From Meconema thalassinum (lineage: Eukaryota > Arthropoda > Insecta > Orthoptera > Tettigoniidae), in the NCBI GenBank assembly GCA_946902985.2, contig OX336397.1:154683890-154747889 (forward strand): 64,000 nt of DNA, written 5' to 3'. The notes below the pieces were generated by a model. That model saw only the letters and a list, made by a program, of their open reading frames with translations. It was not told the origin of the DNA and did no database searches. Position 1 is the first letter of the stretch. Each line of letters starts with the position of its first letter. This document shows positions 54,262 through 64,000 of the stretch, piece by piece. The position numbers and the translations under genes are program-made.

Positions 54262-55843
54262 ATGCGTGCAGACGCAGTACTCATTCAAGCGGGCGATTTA
54301 CCTGTTAATCGCGATCCTGCAAAACGGAGAAGAATTATCACGGCAAACGAACGACTGTACCTGACTTCACTCGGGGACTTCGAGCCAAAACTTAGTGTAT
54401 TTCCAGCAAATCCAGACATACCAGAAAATAAGCAGCATCGATTTAATCCGGCCTGGTATACGGACTTTCCCATGTTGAAGTACAGCATTGAAAAAGACGC
54501 GGTGTTTTGTTTTGCCTGTGGCTTATTTCCAAACGGACGAGGAAGGGCGTCCGCAAGTGAAGAATGGTCGTACGCTGGAGTACGTCAGTGGCACAAATTG
54601 AAAAGTCGCGGAAAGATGATAAAGGGCAAATTACAAGAACACTTCACTTCAGAAGCTCATCAAGCAGCTATGAGAGATTTGTGCCACTTTGTCAATGCAA
54701 AAGGCCACGTAGACGTTTACCTTGATAAACATTTACGGACGATCAGAATTGAGGAAGAACAAGAAAAGGAGTTCCACAAAAAAGTTATCCAGATACTTAT
54801 TGACACAGCAAGAACCTTTTGTCGGCAAGGTTTGGCTTTCCGAGGTCACGAGGATGGAATCACTCAAGATAATGGAAACTTCACGCGAATTGTGAAGTTA
54901 CTTTCACGGCATAGTCCGGTGATGAATAGGTGGTTGGAAGAAGTGAATACGCGAAAGCACAACGTTAGCCTACTTATATGAGCAAGGACTCTCAAAATGA
55001 ATTCATCCGTCTACTTGGAGGGAAAACTCGTGAAATAATTGAATAATGTTATTGGTTTTACGTCCCTTTTAACTACACTGGCTTTTAGAGACGCCGGGGT
55101 GCCGGAATTTTGCCCCGAAGGGATCTTTAACGTGCCAGTAAATCTACTGACACGGCTCCCTCGCATTTGCGCACCCTCAAATGCCAGCTGACTGCGCCAG
55201 GTTTCGAACCTGCAACCTTGGGCTCAGCAAGCGTGAAATAATTGCAGAAGAGATCAAGAACACCGGTATGTTCTCCGTTATAGCGGATACTACTCCCGAT
55301 ATGTCACATAAAGACCTCTTCGCGTTGAATATCCAATACGTCGTCGAAAAAGATGAGCTCGTTCCTGTGGAGCAGCTTTTAAAAATAGACGCTGTTTTAA
55401 CAAAGATGAATGGAGAGGAGTTGGCTGAAAATTTTTTTTTTTTTTAATTTTAAATTCAGAAGAACTTTTAGTTCCACTCGATGAACTAGCGTTTCAATCG
55501 TACGACTTTGCTAGTAACATGTCTGGCATATACAATGGCAATCTGAAAAAGCTATCAGAGAAGTGCAAAATATATATTCCGTACGTTCCATGCCAAACTC
55601 ACAGGTTAAACATTTTCGTAGAGCCAGCTTGTAATGCTAGCGCACTTATCAGAGAGATTTTTGACACTCTTGAAGCATTGTAGGTTTTTTTACGGGTAGC
55701 ACGAAACGACATTTAAGCTTGCAGAAAGAGCTGGAAAAAATTGAACATTCACTTCAACAAAAGAATTTATCAAAAACAAGGTGGACTGCGCGCGCCGAAT
55801 CGATGAGAGCTGTTTCTACGTCTTATGAAGAGATAGTCACAGC
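54262..55843 (+). pseudogene. hAT transposase, ZMYM1/DUF4371 type, broken
   Basis: The first ORF (54262-54981, 239 codons from ATG) has the TTF/MYM-type zinc region: FNPAWYTDFPMLKYSIEKDA, VFCFACGLFP, HFTSEAHQAA. It then enters DUF4371 (FCRQGLAFRGHEDG, NGNFTRIVKLLSRHSPVMNR). A frame change near 54965 leads to YMSKDSQNEFIRLLGG. After the SINE comes IIAEEIKNTGMFSVIADTT, carrying an aspartate expected in the catalytic fold, then MSHKDLFALNIQYV. A T15 run at about 55431-55445 breaks the frame again. Then YDFASNMSGIYNGNLKKL, VPCQTHRLNIFVE, a stop at 55681 and RWTARAESMRAVS up to the BEL LTR. The catalytic C-terminus is not present. Closest to the transposases that gave rise to ZMYM1-like proteins. 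Confidence 0.85.
55042..55231 (-). mobile_element. SINE-D inserted in the hAT transposase
   Basis: Flanked by a perfect 13-bp duplication, CGTGAAATAATTG (55029-55041 and 55232-55244). On the minus strand the head reads CCAAGGTTGCAGGTTCGAAA, containing the B box, followed by TGGCGCAGTCAGCTGGC and a body with AAAGATCCCTTCGGGGC. It ends AATAACATTATT. About 190 bp. A clean, datable insertion that postdates the hAT. Confidence 0.88.
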
Positions 55844-57717
55844 TGGGTAGTTTATAGGCTGAGGAATAACCCACCCACCAAGGGAAGATGATTAAGAGAA
55901 GGAAGTAGATTTTGGATTTGAGAAAAAGGATAGAAAAATAGGAGGAGAGTCCCACAAAAGTTATGAATTTGACTTTCAATACATTTAGAAGCGGTTGCCA
56001 CCGCAAATCCGTGCTCGGATACCTAAAGTGGATACGAGCTTGGTCGAAGCTAACGGGAACCGCAGCTAAGACTTGGGCAGTTTGCCAGAGAGAGGCTGTA
56101 GTGTATTTCCTCCCAAGCACGAATAAAAGTACTATAGGGAAGGGTGATGGTCTGGCAAGACAAGTAGTAAAAGCTTTATTGAGTATGAACGAGGGCATAA
56201 ACCTAGGAAGAGCTAGGAAAGCCAGGATCCTGCCTAACTGTAGTATCAGAGAAATGATGAATCCAAAAACAAATATTTAATTTATTTGACAATTTAAAGA
56301 AGTTAATATTTTTGACAATTAAATATTTTGCAATCTTGTTAACAATTTGGGGTCGCAGACCTCCAACAACATTCAGAAATTGCTCCAGGCAAATAACAAT
56401 TCTTAAAGTTTTAAACCTAGTACTAAAACCTTGATAAGATTTTAAAAAGGCAATGAAATTATTAAAGTTTAAACATTAAATTGAGTACAAGGAGTGTACT
56501 ATAAGAAATTTCTGAAAGAACATTCTAGAGAGAATAACAAATTCGAAAATAACAACAAGGAAAACATAAAGCATAAAATAGAAGTTACTACAACTTCTTA
56601 TATTTAAACAGAATTACTTTATGAGGATTATACAAAAGAGGGCAGGTCACTTACTGTGAAACCTGAAGAGGTAATCAAAAAGAAGGTTCTAGACTTCCTA
56701 TGTTTAATTAGAAATCACGAGCCAAATGGGGCAGTTTACATTTCGTGAGACCTAAAAATAACTCACTCAAGAGTTGAAAGAATTGTTTTCCCTAATTTAA
56801 AGGGAGAAACAATGTAAGTTTGAAACGTGTGCTGGACACGCAATTATACAGAGATTAATTAATTACACATGAGAAAAAATGGGAGGGCACATCTATAGAT
56901 TGACACCTCGTTGAAACAGACCTAAAGTTAAAAATTTATTACGGATTGTTAGTAAGAGGTTTAGGAAAGAGAGATGGGGATTGAGGAAAAATGTTCATGG
57001 CCTTGTTTGAATATAAACGGACGATCGCGACGCGGTAGAAAAGTTGAGCAAGCACTGGTTTTCACTATAGTTCGTTGAAATATATGAGAAGTTCACTGTA
57101 TAAACACGAGAGTTTATGACAAAAAAAAGTTATTGCAATGATGAAAATATCTGGTTTCACTAGGTAGGCGAGAGTCTATTTCTTGAGAAAGTTGTAAATT
57201 ACAATTAAATGTGCCATAGAAAATTCCAGCGGTGGACGAAAATTCACTATTGTAGTAATTTAGAAGTGAGATTCTTCAATTTTAAATAGCATTCTCACAG
57301 GTAAGTGAGAAATACATGACGGCAGGACTTGCAGATAAAGTACAAGATCTGGAAGGTTCCAGAACGATCTTAGCAGAAAAATGGGGCTAATGAAAATCCA
57401 ACAGAGGAACTAGCTTGGTGAATTATAGACAGCGGGTATTTAGATAATATCCCACGTGGTGAGAAGATTTCTCATTTAGTTAGCGTAGGAAAAGCTACTT
57501 TCTATTGAGTTTGGCTTAGACAGACAAAAGCTCAACATAGCAAATCCCTCGAAGAATGATTTTGCCCCAAATAATTAATCTCACGCTGTCTATAAAATAT
57601 CGTTAAAAGCATGTAATCTTTAAAATCATGAAGATGAGGTTAAAACTTAAAGCTGTACTTATCTTGGTTAAATGTTGATAGGGAAGATCCCCTTGACGGA
57701 TGCCTAGAGTTCCAACA
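55844..57717 (-). repeat. 3' LTR of the BEL element
   Basis: Aligns with 62324-64000 to at least 57520. The end nearest the internal region is placed at about 57717 only because a TGTTGG start (minus) occurs there; no polypurine tract supports it, so this edge could be off by 100 bp or more. Confidence 0.75.
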
Positions 57718-57798
57718 TGGCGTGGAGTGAAGAAAGTGTCTCTTGGTTTGAGGAGACTGGCTTGAGTTGAGCCCTGACTGATCGAATCAACTGCCGAC

Positions 57799-60298
57799 TT
57801 AGTAGTGAGAGCTGCTCAACGGAGCACGGAGGGTACAAGGAAGGGGAAAAGAGTGGGGGGTAGGAGACAAAAGGAGAACATATAAGTATTGCCAATAATG
57901 TAACAAAAAATGATCTCTTGCTGAGCTGGTCTTCAAAGAGTTGATAACAGTTGATACTAGCGCAGCATGGTGAGTAAAGAAGTGGACGTAGTCCTCTTGC
58001 TCAAGGAGAAAATAGCTGGCGATGATAACAGGATCTGGTGGCCAAATGGATAAGGAATTCCTCTTGCGCGTGGAAGAGTTGAAGAGCTTCAGAAATTCGC
58101 TGTTATATGACGCTAGGTGGGTCATAGAATATATATCTGGAACAAACTCATACAAAATATAAGCGACCTGAACCCCTAAGAGAGAACAGAAGATCACTGT
58201 TGGTGTCTGACAAAGAGGAAGGAAAGAACATGCAAAAACATTGAAAATTATAATCTCTCGTACCGTGTATTCCAAGAATGCACCATACTGGGAGGGGAAA
58301 ACACCAACAGCGAACAAGAAAAACAAGTAAACATTTAAAGGTAATAAGCAATTGCGGAGAAGTAGTCTTGTGATCTGACCATTAGTGGTCAAAGCTCTGA
58401 CTACCCTGACTTTCCCATCTCTTCCAGGGTAACACTCGGTCACTCTACCCGAGATCCAGACTAGGGGGGGGTGAAACATCCCTAACTAAGACCAAGTCCC
58501 CCACTTTAATGTCGGGACTGGAAAGAAACCACTTCTGCCTCCTTTGCAAGGAAGTTAAATATTCCAAGTTCCACCTCTTCCAAAAAGAATTGCGGAGGAC
58601 TTCAAGTTTACACCAAACAATAGGTAGATTAAAATCCCTGTAAGAATTGGGAAGAGGAGGAGGGGCAGAGAGAGAAGTGCGTGTAAGACAGTGACCAGGT
58701 GTGAGTGGAAGGAGGTCATCAATGTCATTAGAAAGCGGAGTTAAATAACGAGACTTAACGACATCTTCCATCACAAAATAACTAGAAGCTGAGGGAAATA
58801 AAGCACTAGTAAAGATTGCGATACAATGCAAAAGGTGAATTAACAAGTTTAAACAAAGCGTATAGAAACAAGTACATCTATTCAGGACAAGAATATACCA
58901 AATAAACAAAGAAACTATGCGAGTAGAAAGCAAGAACGCCATAGGTAACAAACGAGTAGCCATAAACAATGACCTCAAGTTATAATGAGTATCAAAGGGG
59001 TTCCTCAGAAAAATGCTTGAGTCAGCGAGAAACGTGACATGACAAGTATGAATACAAAAACACATCGAATGTGACGACGAGAAAAAACAAGTTTGTTCAT
59101 CAATGAACATTAAGATCGCAAAATATGTAAGCAAAGTGAAATACATGAGCGCGTGAGAAATACGCAACGAAGTTTTGAAACAAGGATCGAAGCAGTTATA
59201 GAATACGAGCATGAGTAAGTGGAATACAAAAGCAAGTGCGGCCTTGACCCACATAGTACAACGAGATAAGACATATAAATAGCTGAAAGAGTCCTTAACT
59301 GGAACAAGTTTATTTTGGGAAGTAGGTGAACGGCTTCTGTACTTGCAGGAGCGGCTCACTAGACAATGCTTGGCAATCAGCCAAAGTTGAGATAAGAGAA
59401 ACTTGCTTTGAACTGTGTCAAGCGTACAGGAAATAAACAGTGACTTGACCTTCCTCAGGCTTGTATACAAACAAGTCTGACAAACAAGCAGTTCAAAGTA
59501 CACAAACAACATTTGTTGAATCAGCTGTAACTTAAAGCAGATATTCAGGTTGACCGGCATGCAGTCAATCGTAACTTGGACGTGAAAAAGCAATTTAAAG
59601 CTATATGAAATAAAGTAAGAAATCAATTTCGCATAATTTTGAGGATCACGAAATCGGACAATTTTCAACAAAAAGAAGCTTAATTCTTCCGAGCAAAGAA
59701 GACAAGCTGGGACATTGAGAAGAAGTTTATGCATAAGAATAGTTATTCTTGATGTTATAGAATTCAGATTTTCAAACGGTTTCATGAGCGACTTCCACTT
59801 GTGAGGAAGGAGGGAGGAGCCGGCCGTGGCCATCCTTCTACATAGCGAAAGAAGTGAAACATAGCGTACAGCAAAGTGATGGAGACTGATAGCCATGGTT
59901 TTACACAAGGGGAAAATAGTTTTCGAGAAAGAGTTTAAGCAATTACCTGCTATAAAAAATGACATGAGAAGGTAAACGAAATAACACAAAGCAAGGCGAA
60001 CTTGAATTGCCATTTTGTGCGGGAAGAAGGAAAAACCATTTAAACAACTTACAGAGGTAGCGTAGTTGTTCACGATAAGACATCGTTTCGGCAAGTGTTT
60101 TTCAAAAATATTGAGATCTGAAACATGAGCGTTCTCTTTTTCAGAAATGGGATTTATGTCAGCTGTAACGAAATGACATTGCGCTTTGGTTTGAAGACTG
60201 GGTTGTTGGATTTCACCAGTAATAACCCAACCAAAATCGGTGTCTCTAGCGACCACGGTTGAAGATAACTGCGTGTTTGTTTGCGAATGCAATTCCAA
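57799..60298 (-). pseudogene. BEL pol remnant: N-terminal scrap, filler, DUF5641 end
   Basis: A 617-codon open frame (60298-58445), starting from TTG, is chimeric. The first 70 codons include VARDTDFGWVITGEIQQP, which marks the protease-RT linker in BEL elements. About codons 74-509 (60079-58772) are hydrophobic and Cys/Leu/Phe-rich, with no RT, RNase H or integrase motif. From 58772 it is again BEL: PLTPGHCLTRTSLSAPP, NSFWKRWNLEYLTSLQRR, DIKVGDLVLVRD (DUF5641). At a G8 run (plus 58464-58471) the frame moves, and the end of the domain (SGRVTECYPGRDGKVRVV, LRNCLLPLN) is in the frame of 58479-57799. All catalytic parts are lost. The filler is probably noncoding and open by chance. Confidence 0.75.
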
Positions 60299-62058
60299 AA
60301 AACATTGGCACTGAAAAGTACATCAATGGGACCTTGAGCATTAAACTGAGGATCAGCTAACCTTAAGTGCGAAGGAATCTTTAATCCGGAGGTATTAATA
60401 GAGTGACTTGGAGTGTCCTTGCCAATACTGGTAAGAATGAGACAGTTTAAATTAAGATTGGTGTTTCTTTGGCAAACGTCTCTGATTTTCAATTTTGAAG
60501 ACTGCAAAACTTGAGTTTTCAAATTGTCAATGCCGGTCACATTGATAGAAGTAGGCGATGACGAAAGACCTAGTTTTTTAATCAACGATTGCGAAACAAA
60601 GTTATGAGTTGAAGCGGAATCTAGAAGATCACGGGTTCTAAACCAATTTCCAAATTTATCTTGGATTTCGAATTGTACAGTGGTCAAAAGGGTTTGCGCA
60701 CTATGAAAAGTTTCGGCGTTAGAAATGCAGGAAGAAGCATTAGTTTGTTCGGAGCTGCTCTGCATGAAGCTTGAAGAGGCAGGTACTGATGATCTCGATT
60801 TATCGTGAACGTGCAATAAAGAATGATGTGGTTTTTTACAATGGAAACAGAGATTTGATGACGTACAGTTCGAAGAAGAATGCTTAGGTGACAAGCAATT
60901 GAAACAATGTTTGCTATTTAAGACAAACTTCCTTCGATCTTCGACAGACAATTCTTTAAAGGATTTGCACAAATACAATGTGTGAAGCTTTTTACAGAGC
61001 GTGCATTTTAAAGATTTATTAAGCGGCCTGATATCTTCTCTTGCATGATTGAAAGAAGAACGGGTTTGCTTGTTCTCGACAGATGGGGGCTGATGTCCCT
61101 TTGAAGAAGCAAGGTTTTTCTCAAAAATGTGAGACTGATGATTCGTTTCGACCTTTTCGCACTGAAATGCGAGTGCTGTAAGAACTTGGCATCGGCTGTT
61201 AAGAAACGAGATTAAGTGTTCGAAGGAAAATTCTTCCTTGCGAGCGAGTTCAATTTCCCAAGCCTTTAAAGTTGAAAAATCGAATCTTGATGTAGCCAGA
61301 TGAATGAGTATGGTGTCCCATGTTTGGACAGGTTGCTTGACTTGGTATAATGCTCTGACATTCAACTGTATAGAGTCCAACAGGTTTCTTAAAGAGGTGA
61401 CGTCATTAGGTTTGACGGCTGGTAGGTTGAAGAGACAACGTATGTGGCGAGCTACACTCAAGCGTAAATTGCCATATCTCTCTTTAAGGAGATTAAAGGC
61501 GATGTGGTAGTTGTCTGCGCTTAAAGGCAGTGACTCCACCAAGGCTAAGGCCTCACATTCCAAAGAAGTGCGGAGGAAGTAGAACTTATGTATGTCAGGG
61601 ATCTCGATATTTTCATGAATTAGGGAGCAGTAAAGTTCATAAAAAGAATACCATTCACCTTCCTTGCCTGAGAAGTGCGGTAGGCTTATCTTAGGAAGTA
61701 ACGGTTTCGGTTTGTTCTTGTGAACTGAAGCGGGTGCGAACTGGGCCGGATTGATGACCTTAGTGTCCGGTTCTGAGATATTGCGAATCAATTGGTGGGC
61801 CTTGGCAATCCCTTCAATGTACAAGGGTTCGACCTCGTCCCGATCCGATTGAAGTTCTGGGCAAGCGGATTCAATCTCGGTTTGAATTTGATCATAATAA
61901 TCATAAGACCGTTCGTACAACTTAAGGCGATGTGTTAAGATATCTAAATCACACTCGGCGGGATTTAACTTGTTGATAAAATTTCTGAATCTAGTGAGTT
62001 GCCCTTTATAGGAAGAACGTCTAGCAATGAGAGTTTCATCTTTTTCAGTAGGAGCCAT
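60154..62058 (-). CDS. gag: BEL/Pao gag-protease polyprotein
   Basis: 634 codons from the ATG at 62058, just inside the 5' LTR and PBS. Residues about 120-300 are the DUF1759-type Gag: LPKISLPHFSGKEGEWYSFY, FYFLRTSLECEALALVESLP, LLKERYGNLRLSVARHI. Zinc knuckles are at about 352-359 (CTLCKKLH), 385-398 (CFNCLSPKHSSSNC) and 404-412 (CFHCKKPHH). The DUF1758 retropepsin follows, with RDLLDSASTHNFV (active D480, with DSAS in place of DSGS) and a late IDVLFSANVF. Homology leaves this frame at an A6 run (plus 60297-60302), so the last 45 codons are off-frame and the true product would continue differently. Gag could form particles; the protease triad differs from consensus and may be weak. Confidence 0.85.
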   Translation of the reverse strand: MAPTEKDETLIARRSSYKGQLTRFRNFINKLNPAECDLDILTHRLKLYERSYDYYDQIQTEIESACPELQSDRDEVEPLYIEGIAKAHQLIRNISEPDTKVINPAQFAPASVHKNKPKPLLPKISLPHFSGKEGEWYSFYELYCSLIHENIEIPDIHKFYFLRTSLECEALALVESLPLSADNYHIAFNLLKERYGNLRLSVARHIRCLFNLPAVKPNDVTSLRNLLDSIQLNVRALYQVKQPVQTWDTILIHLATSRFDFSTLKAWEIELARKEEFSFEHLISFLNSRCQVLTALAFQCEKVETNHQSHIFEKNLASSKGHQPPSVENKQTRSSFNHAREDIRPLNKSLKCTLCKKLHTLYLCKSFKELSVEDRRKFVLNSKHCFNCLSPKHSSSNCTSSNLCFHCKKPHHSLLHVHDKSRSSVPASSSFMQSSSEQTNASSCISNAETFHSAQTLLTTVQFEIQDKFGNWFRTRDLLDSASTHNFVSQSLIKKLGLSSSPTSINVTGIDNLKTQVLQSSKLKIRDVCQRNTNLNLNCLILTSIGKDTPSHSINTSGLKIPSHLRLADPQFNAQGPIDVLFSANVFWNCIRKQTRSYLQPWSLETPILVGLLLVKSNNPVFKPKRNVISLQLT

Positions 62059-62298
62059 GATAAAGAGAATAAATTGAAATACAACTCACGAAACTGTAGA
62101 ACCTTGGAGATGCTGTCAAGTTTGCAGCAGCAAATGGGTATAAAGAACAGGACACCCCAAAGGAGACAGGAGCGGCCTCTTTCCCGTTCACAGGCTTTGC
62201 ATGATGTAGTTATAACTGAAAAATCCAAAGCAGATATTAATAATTTGCAAAGTATTGTCAAATGACACTTGACAAACAATAGAAATAAAAAATGGACT

Positions 62299-62318
62299 CT
62301 CCCGGGTTTCTGGTACCA
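62299..62318 (-). promoter_or_regulatory. BEL primer binding site
   Basis: On the minus strand a few bases (AAAAT) separate the LTR end from TGGTACCAGAAACCCGGGAG. BEL elements commonly carry a PBS of the form TGG...AAACCCGGGA. tRNA not determined. Confidence 0.6.
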
Positions 62319-62323
62319 ATTTT

Positions 62324-64000
62324 TGGGTAGTTTATAGGCTGAGGAATAACCCACCCACCAAGGGAAGATGATTAAGAGAAGGAAGTAGATTTTGGATTTG
62401 AGAAAAAGGATAGAAAAATAGGAGGAGAGTCCCACAAAAGTTATGAATTTGACTTTCAATACATTTAGAAGCGGTTGCCACCGCAAATCCGTGCTCGGAT
62501 ACCTAAAGTGAATACGAGCTTGGTCGAAGCTAACGGGAACCGCAGCTAAGACTTGGGCAGTTTGCCAGAGAGAGGCTGTAGTGTATTTCCTCCCAAGCAC
62601 GAATAAAAGTACTATAGGGAAGGGTGATGGTCTGGCAAGACAAGTAGTAAAAGCTTTATTGAGTATGAACGAGGGCATAAACCTAGGAAGAGCTAGGAAA
62701 GCCAGGATCCTGCCTAACTGTAGTATCAGAGAAATGATGAATCCAAAAACAAATATTTAATTTATTTAACAATTTAAAGAAGTTAATATTTTTGACAATT
62801 AAATATTTTGCAATCTTGTTAACAATTTGGGGTCGCAGACCTCCAACAACATTCAGAAATTGCTCCAGGCAAATAACAATTCTTAAAGTTTTAAACCTAG
62901 TACTAAATCCTTGATAAGATTTTAAAAAGGCAATGAAATGATTAAAGTTTAAACATTAAATTGAGTACAAGGAGTGTACTATAAGAAATTTCTGAAAGAA
63001 CATTCTAGAGAAAATAACAAATTCGAAAATAACAACAAGGAAAACATAAAGCATAAAATAGAAGTTACTACAACTTCTTATATTTAAACAGAATTACTTT
63101 ATGAGGATTATACAAAAGAGGGCAGGTCACTTACTGTGAAACCTGAAGAGGTAATCAAAAAGAAGGTTCTAGACTTCCTATGTTTAATTAGAAATCACGA
63201 GCCAAATGGGGCAGTTTACATTTCGTGAGACCTAAAAATAACTCACTCAAGAGTTGAAAGAATTGTTTTCCCTAATTTAAAGGGAGAAACAATGTAAGTT
63301 TGAAACGTGTGCTGGACACGCAATTATACAGAGATTAATTAATTACACATGAGAAAAAATGGGAGGGCACATCTATAGATTGACACCTCGTTGAAACAGA
63401 CCTAAAGTTAAAAATTTATTACGGATTGTTAGTAAGAGGTTTAGGAAAGAGAGATGGGGATTGAGGAAAAATGTTCATGGCCTTGTTTGAATATAAACGG
63501 ACGATCGCGACGCGGTAGAAAAGTTGAGCAAGCACTGGTTTTCACTATAGTTCGTTGAAATATATGAGAAGTTCACTGTATAAACACGAGAGTTTATGAC
63601 AAAAAAAGTTATTGCAATGATGAAAATATCTGGTTTCACTAGGTAGGCGAGAGTCTATTTCTTGAGAAAGTTGTAAATTACAATTAAATGTGCCATAAAA
63701 AAATCCAGCAGTGGACGAAAATTCACTATTGTAGTAATTTAGAAGTGAGATTCTTCAATTTTAAATAGCATTCTCACAGGTAAGTGAGAAATACATGACG
63801 GCAGGACTTGGAGATAAAGTACAAGATCTGGAAGGTTCCAGAACGATCTTAGCAGAAAAATGGGGCTAATGAAAATCCAACGGAGGAACTAGCTTGGTGA
63901 ATTATAGACAGCGGGTATTTAGATAATATCCCACGTGGTGAGAAGATTTCTCATTTAGTTAGCGTAGGAAAAGCTACTTTCTATTGAGTTTGGCTTAGAC
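62324..64000 (-). repeat. 5' LTR of the BEL element, truncated by the window
   Basis: Runs off the right edge. Aligns with 55844-57520 with about ten differences, including a one-base change in an A run near 63601. Confidence 0.88.

Larger units (their letters stand above)
52619..55843 (+). mobile_element. hAT transposon, right side lost beyond the BEL insertion
   Basis: The left end at 52619 reads CAGGGGCGGTTCGAGTGG, a typical hAT terminus. The next 300 bp contain several GTCGGCAA motifs (about 52679, 52699, 52824 and 52911), which look like subterminal transposase sites. The transposase remnant follows at 54262. The 53815-53935 stretch is a short tandem repeat of ACCGTTGAGCCATCGTC. The element is interrupted by a SINE (55042-55231) and by the BEL element at 55844. 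The right terminus and 8-bp duplication are not in the window. Confidence 0.7.
55844..64000 (-). mobile_element. BEL/Pao LTR retrotransposon, pol core missing, cut by window end
   Basis: A minus-strand element with the 3' LTR at 55844-57.7 kb and the 5' LTR from 62324 past the window end. It starts TGGGTAGTTTATAGGC on plus at both places. The LTRs differ by about ten changes over 1.68 kb, so it is fairly young. Gene order is gag with zinc knuckles, protease, a short start of pol, about 1.3 kb with no pol homology, then the DUF5641 C-terminus of BEL integrase. It lies in the hAT transposase remnant. ACAGC precedes it; the matching duplication is off the window. Confidence 0.88.

Noticed and set aside
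55963..56280. 105-codon plus-strand ORF and 142-codon minus ORF at 55770-56198
   Set aside because: Both are in the BEL LTR; the minus one extends across the LTR/hAT junction and recurs at 61965-62678 with a different ending.
58772..60079. Hydrophobic middle of the 617-codon BEL frame, looking like a multi-span membrane protein
   Set aside because: It lies between two BEL pol segments, has no regular transmembrane spacing or known motif, and its composition follows AT-rich noncoding sequence read in one frame.

Overview
The window reads as a piece of a large, repeat-rich, AT-rich insect genome. tRNA-headed SINEs, jockey-like LINE pieces, hAT transposons, gypsy and BEL/Pao LTR retrotransposons and tandem arrays account for most of it, and I found no host gene, true tRNA, rRNA or CRISPR. 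The SINE and LINE styles suggest a polyneopteran (orthopteroid or similar), but that placement is only an impression. Every long open frame belongs to a mobile element.

Layout. 1-8.7 kb: a MITE, a decayed hAT pierced by a full-length SINE, several SINE families, a LINE C-terminal scrap, a 44-bp minisatellite and a repeat duplicated in tandem. 8.7-15.7 kb: a minus-strand LTR element (here called family H) with 4-bp target duplications; its only substantial ORF is a coiled-coil protein. 16.7-25.7 kb: a three-level nest in which a non-autonomous hAT (8-bp TSD) holds a small MITE, which holds a young minus-strand gypsy element (4-bp TSD) whose pol lacks the integrase core. 25.7-30.5 kb: unassigned DNA, a SINE, and a 163-bp tandem array between two pieces of the same MITE family.

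30.6-47.0 kb: a dead minus-strand jockey-like LINE split near its 3' end by a 14-kb LTR-body-LTR-body-LTR tandem of family H (GGAG on both sides); a SINE and another LINE tail sit in its upstream part. 47.2-52.6 kb: more SINEs, ten copies of a 293-bp tandem repeat, a CA tract, and a second array of about 290 bp; both arrays are full of ATGGCGGC/GCCGCCAT motifs. 52.6-64.0 kb: a broken hAT with a ZMYM/DUF4371-type transposase, hit first by a SINE (13-bp TSD) and then by a minus-strand BEL/Pao element that keeps gag, protease and the pol C-terminus but has lost RT, RNase H and the integrase core; its second LTR runs off the window.

The most interesting system is the pairing of family H with the gypsy element. 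Both have 4-bp target duplications, TGTAACG...TTACA LTR ends, a PBS placed two T residues after the LTR, and related N-terminal coiled coils in their Gag-like proteins. Family H has no recognisable capsid, protease, RT, RNase H or integrase; instead it carries a variable run of 11-residue (hendecad) coil repeats and a very basic C-terminal region. LTRs within each copy are nearly identical, so it moved recently, presumably with proteins supplied in trans.
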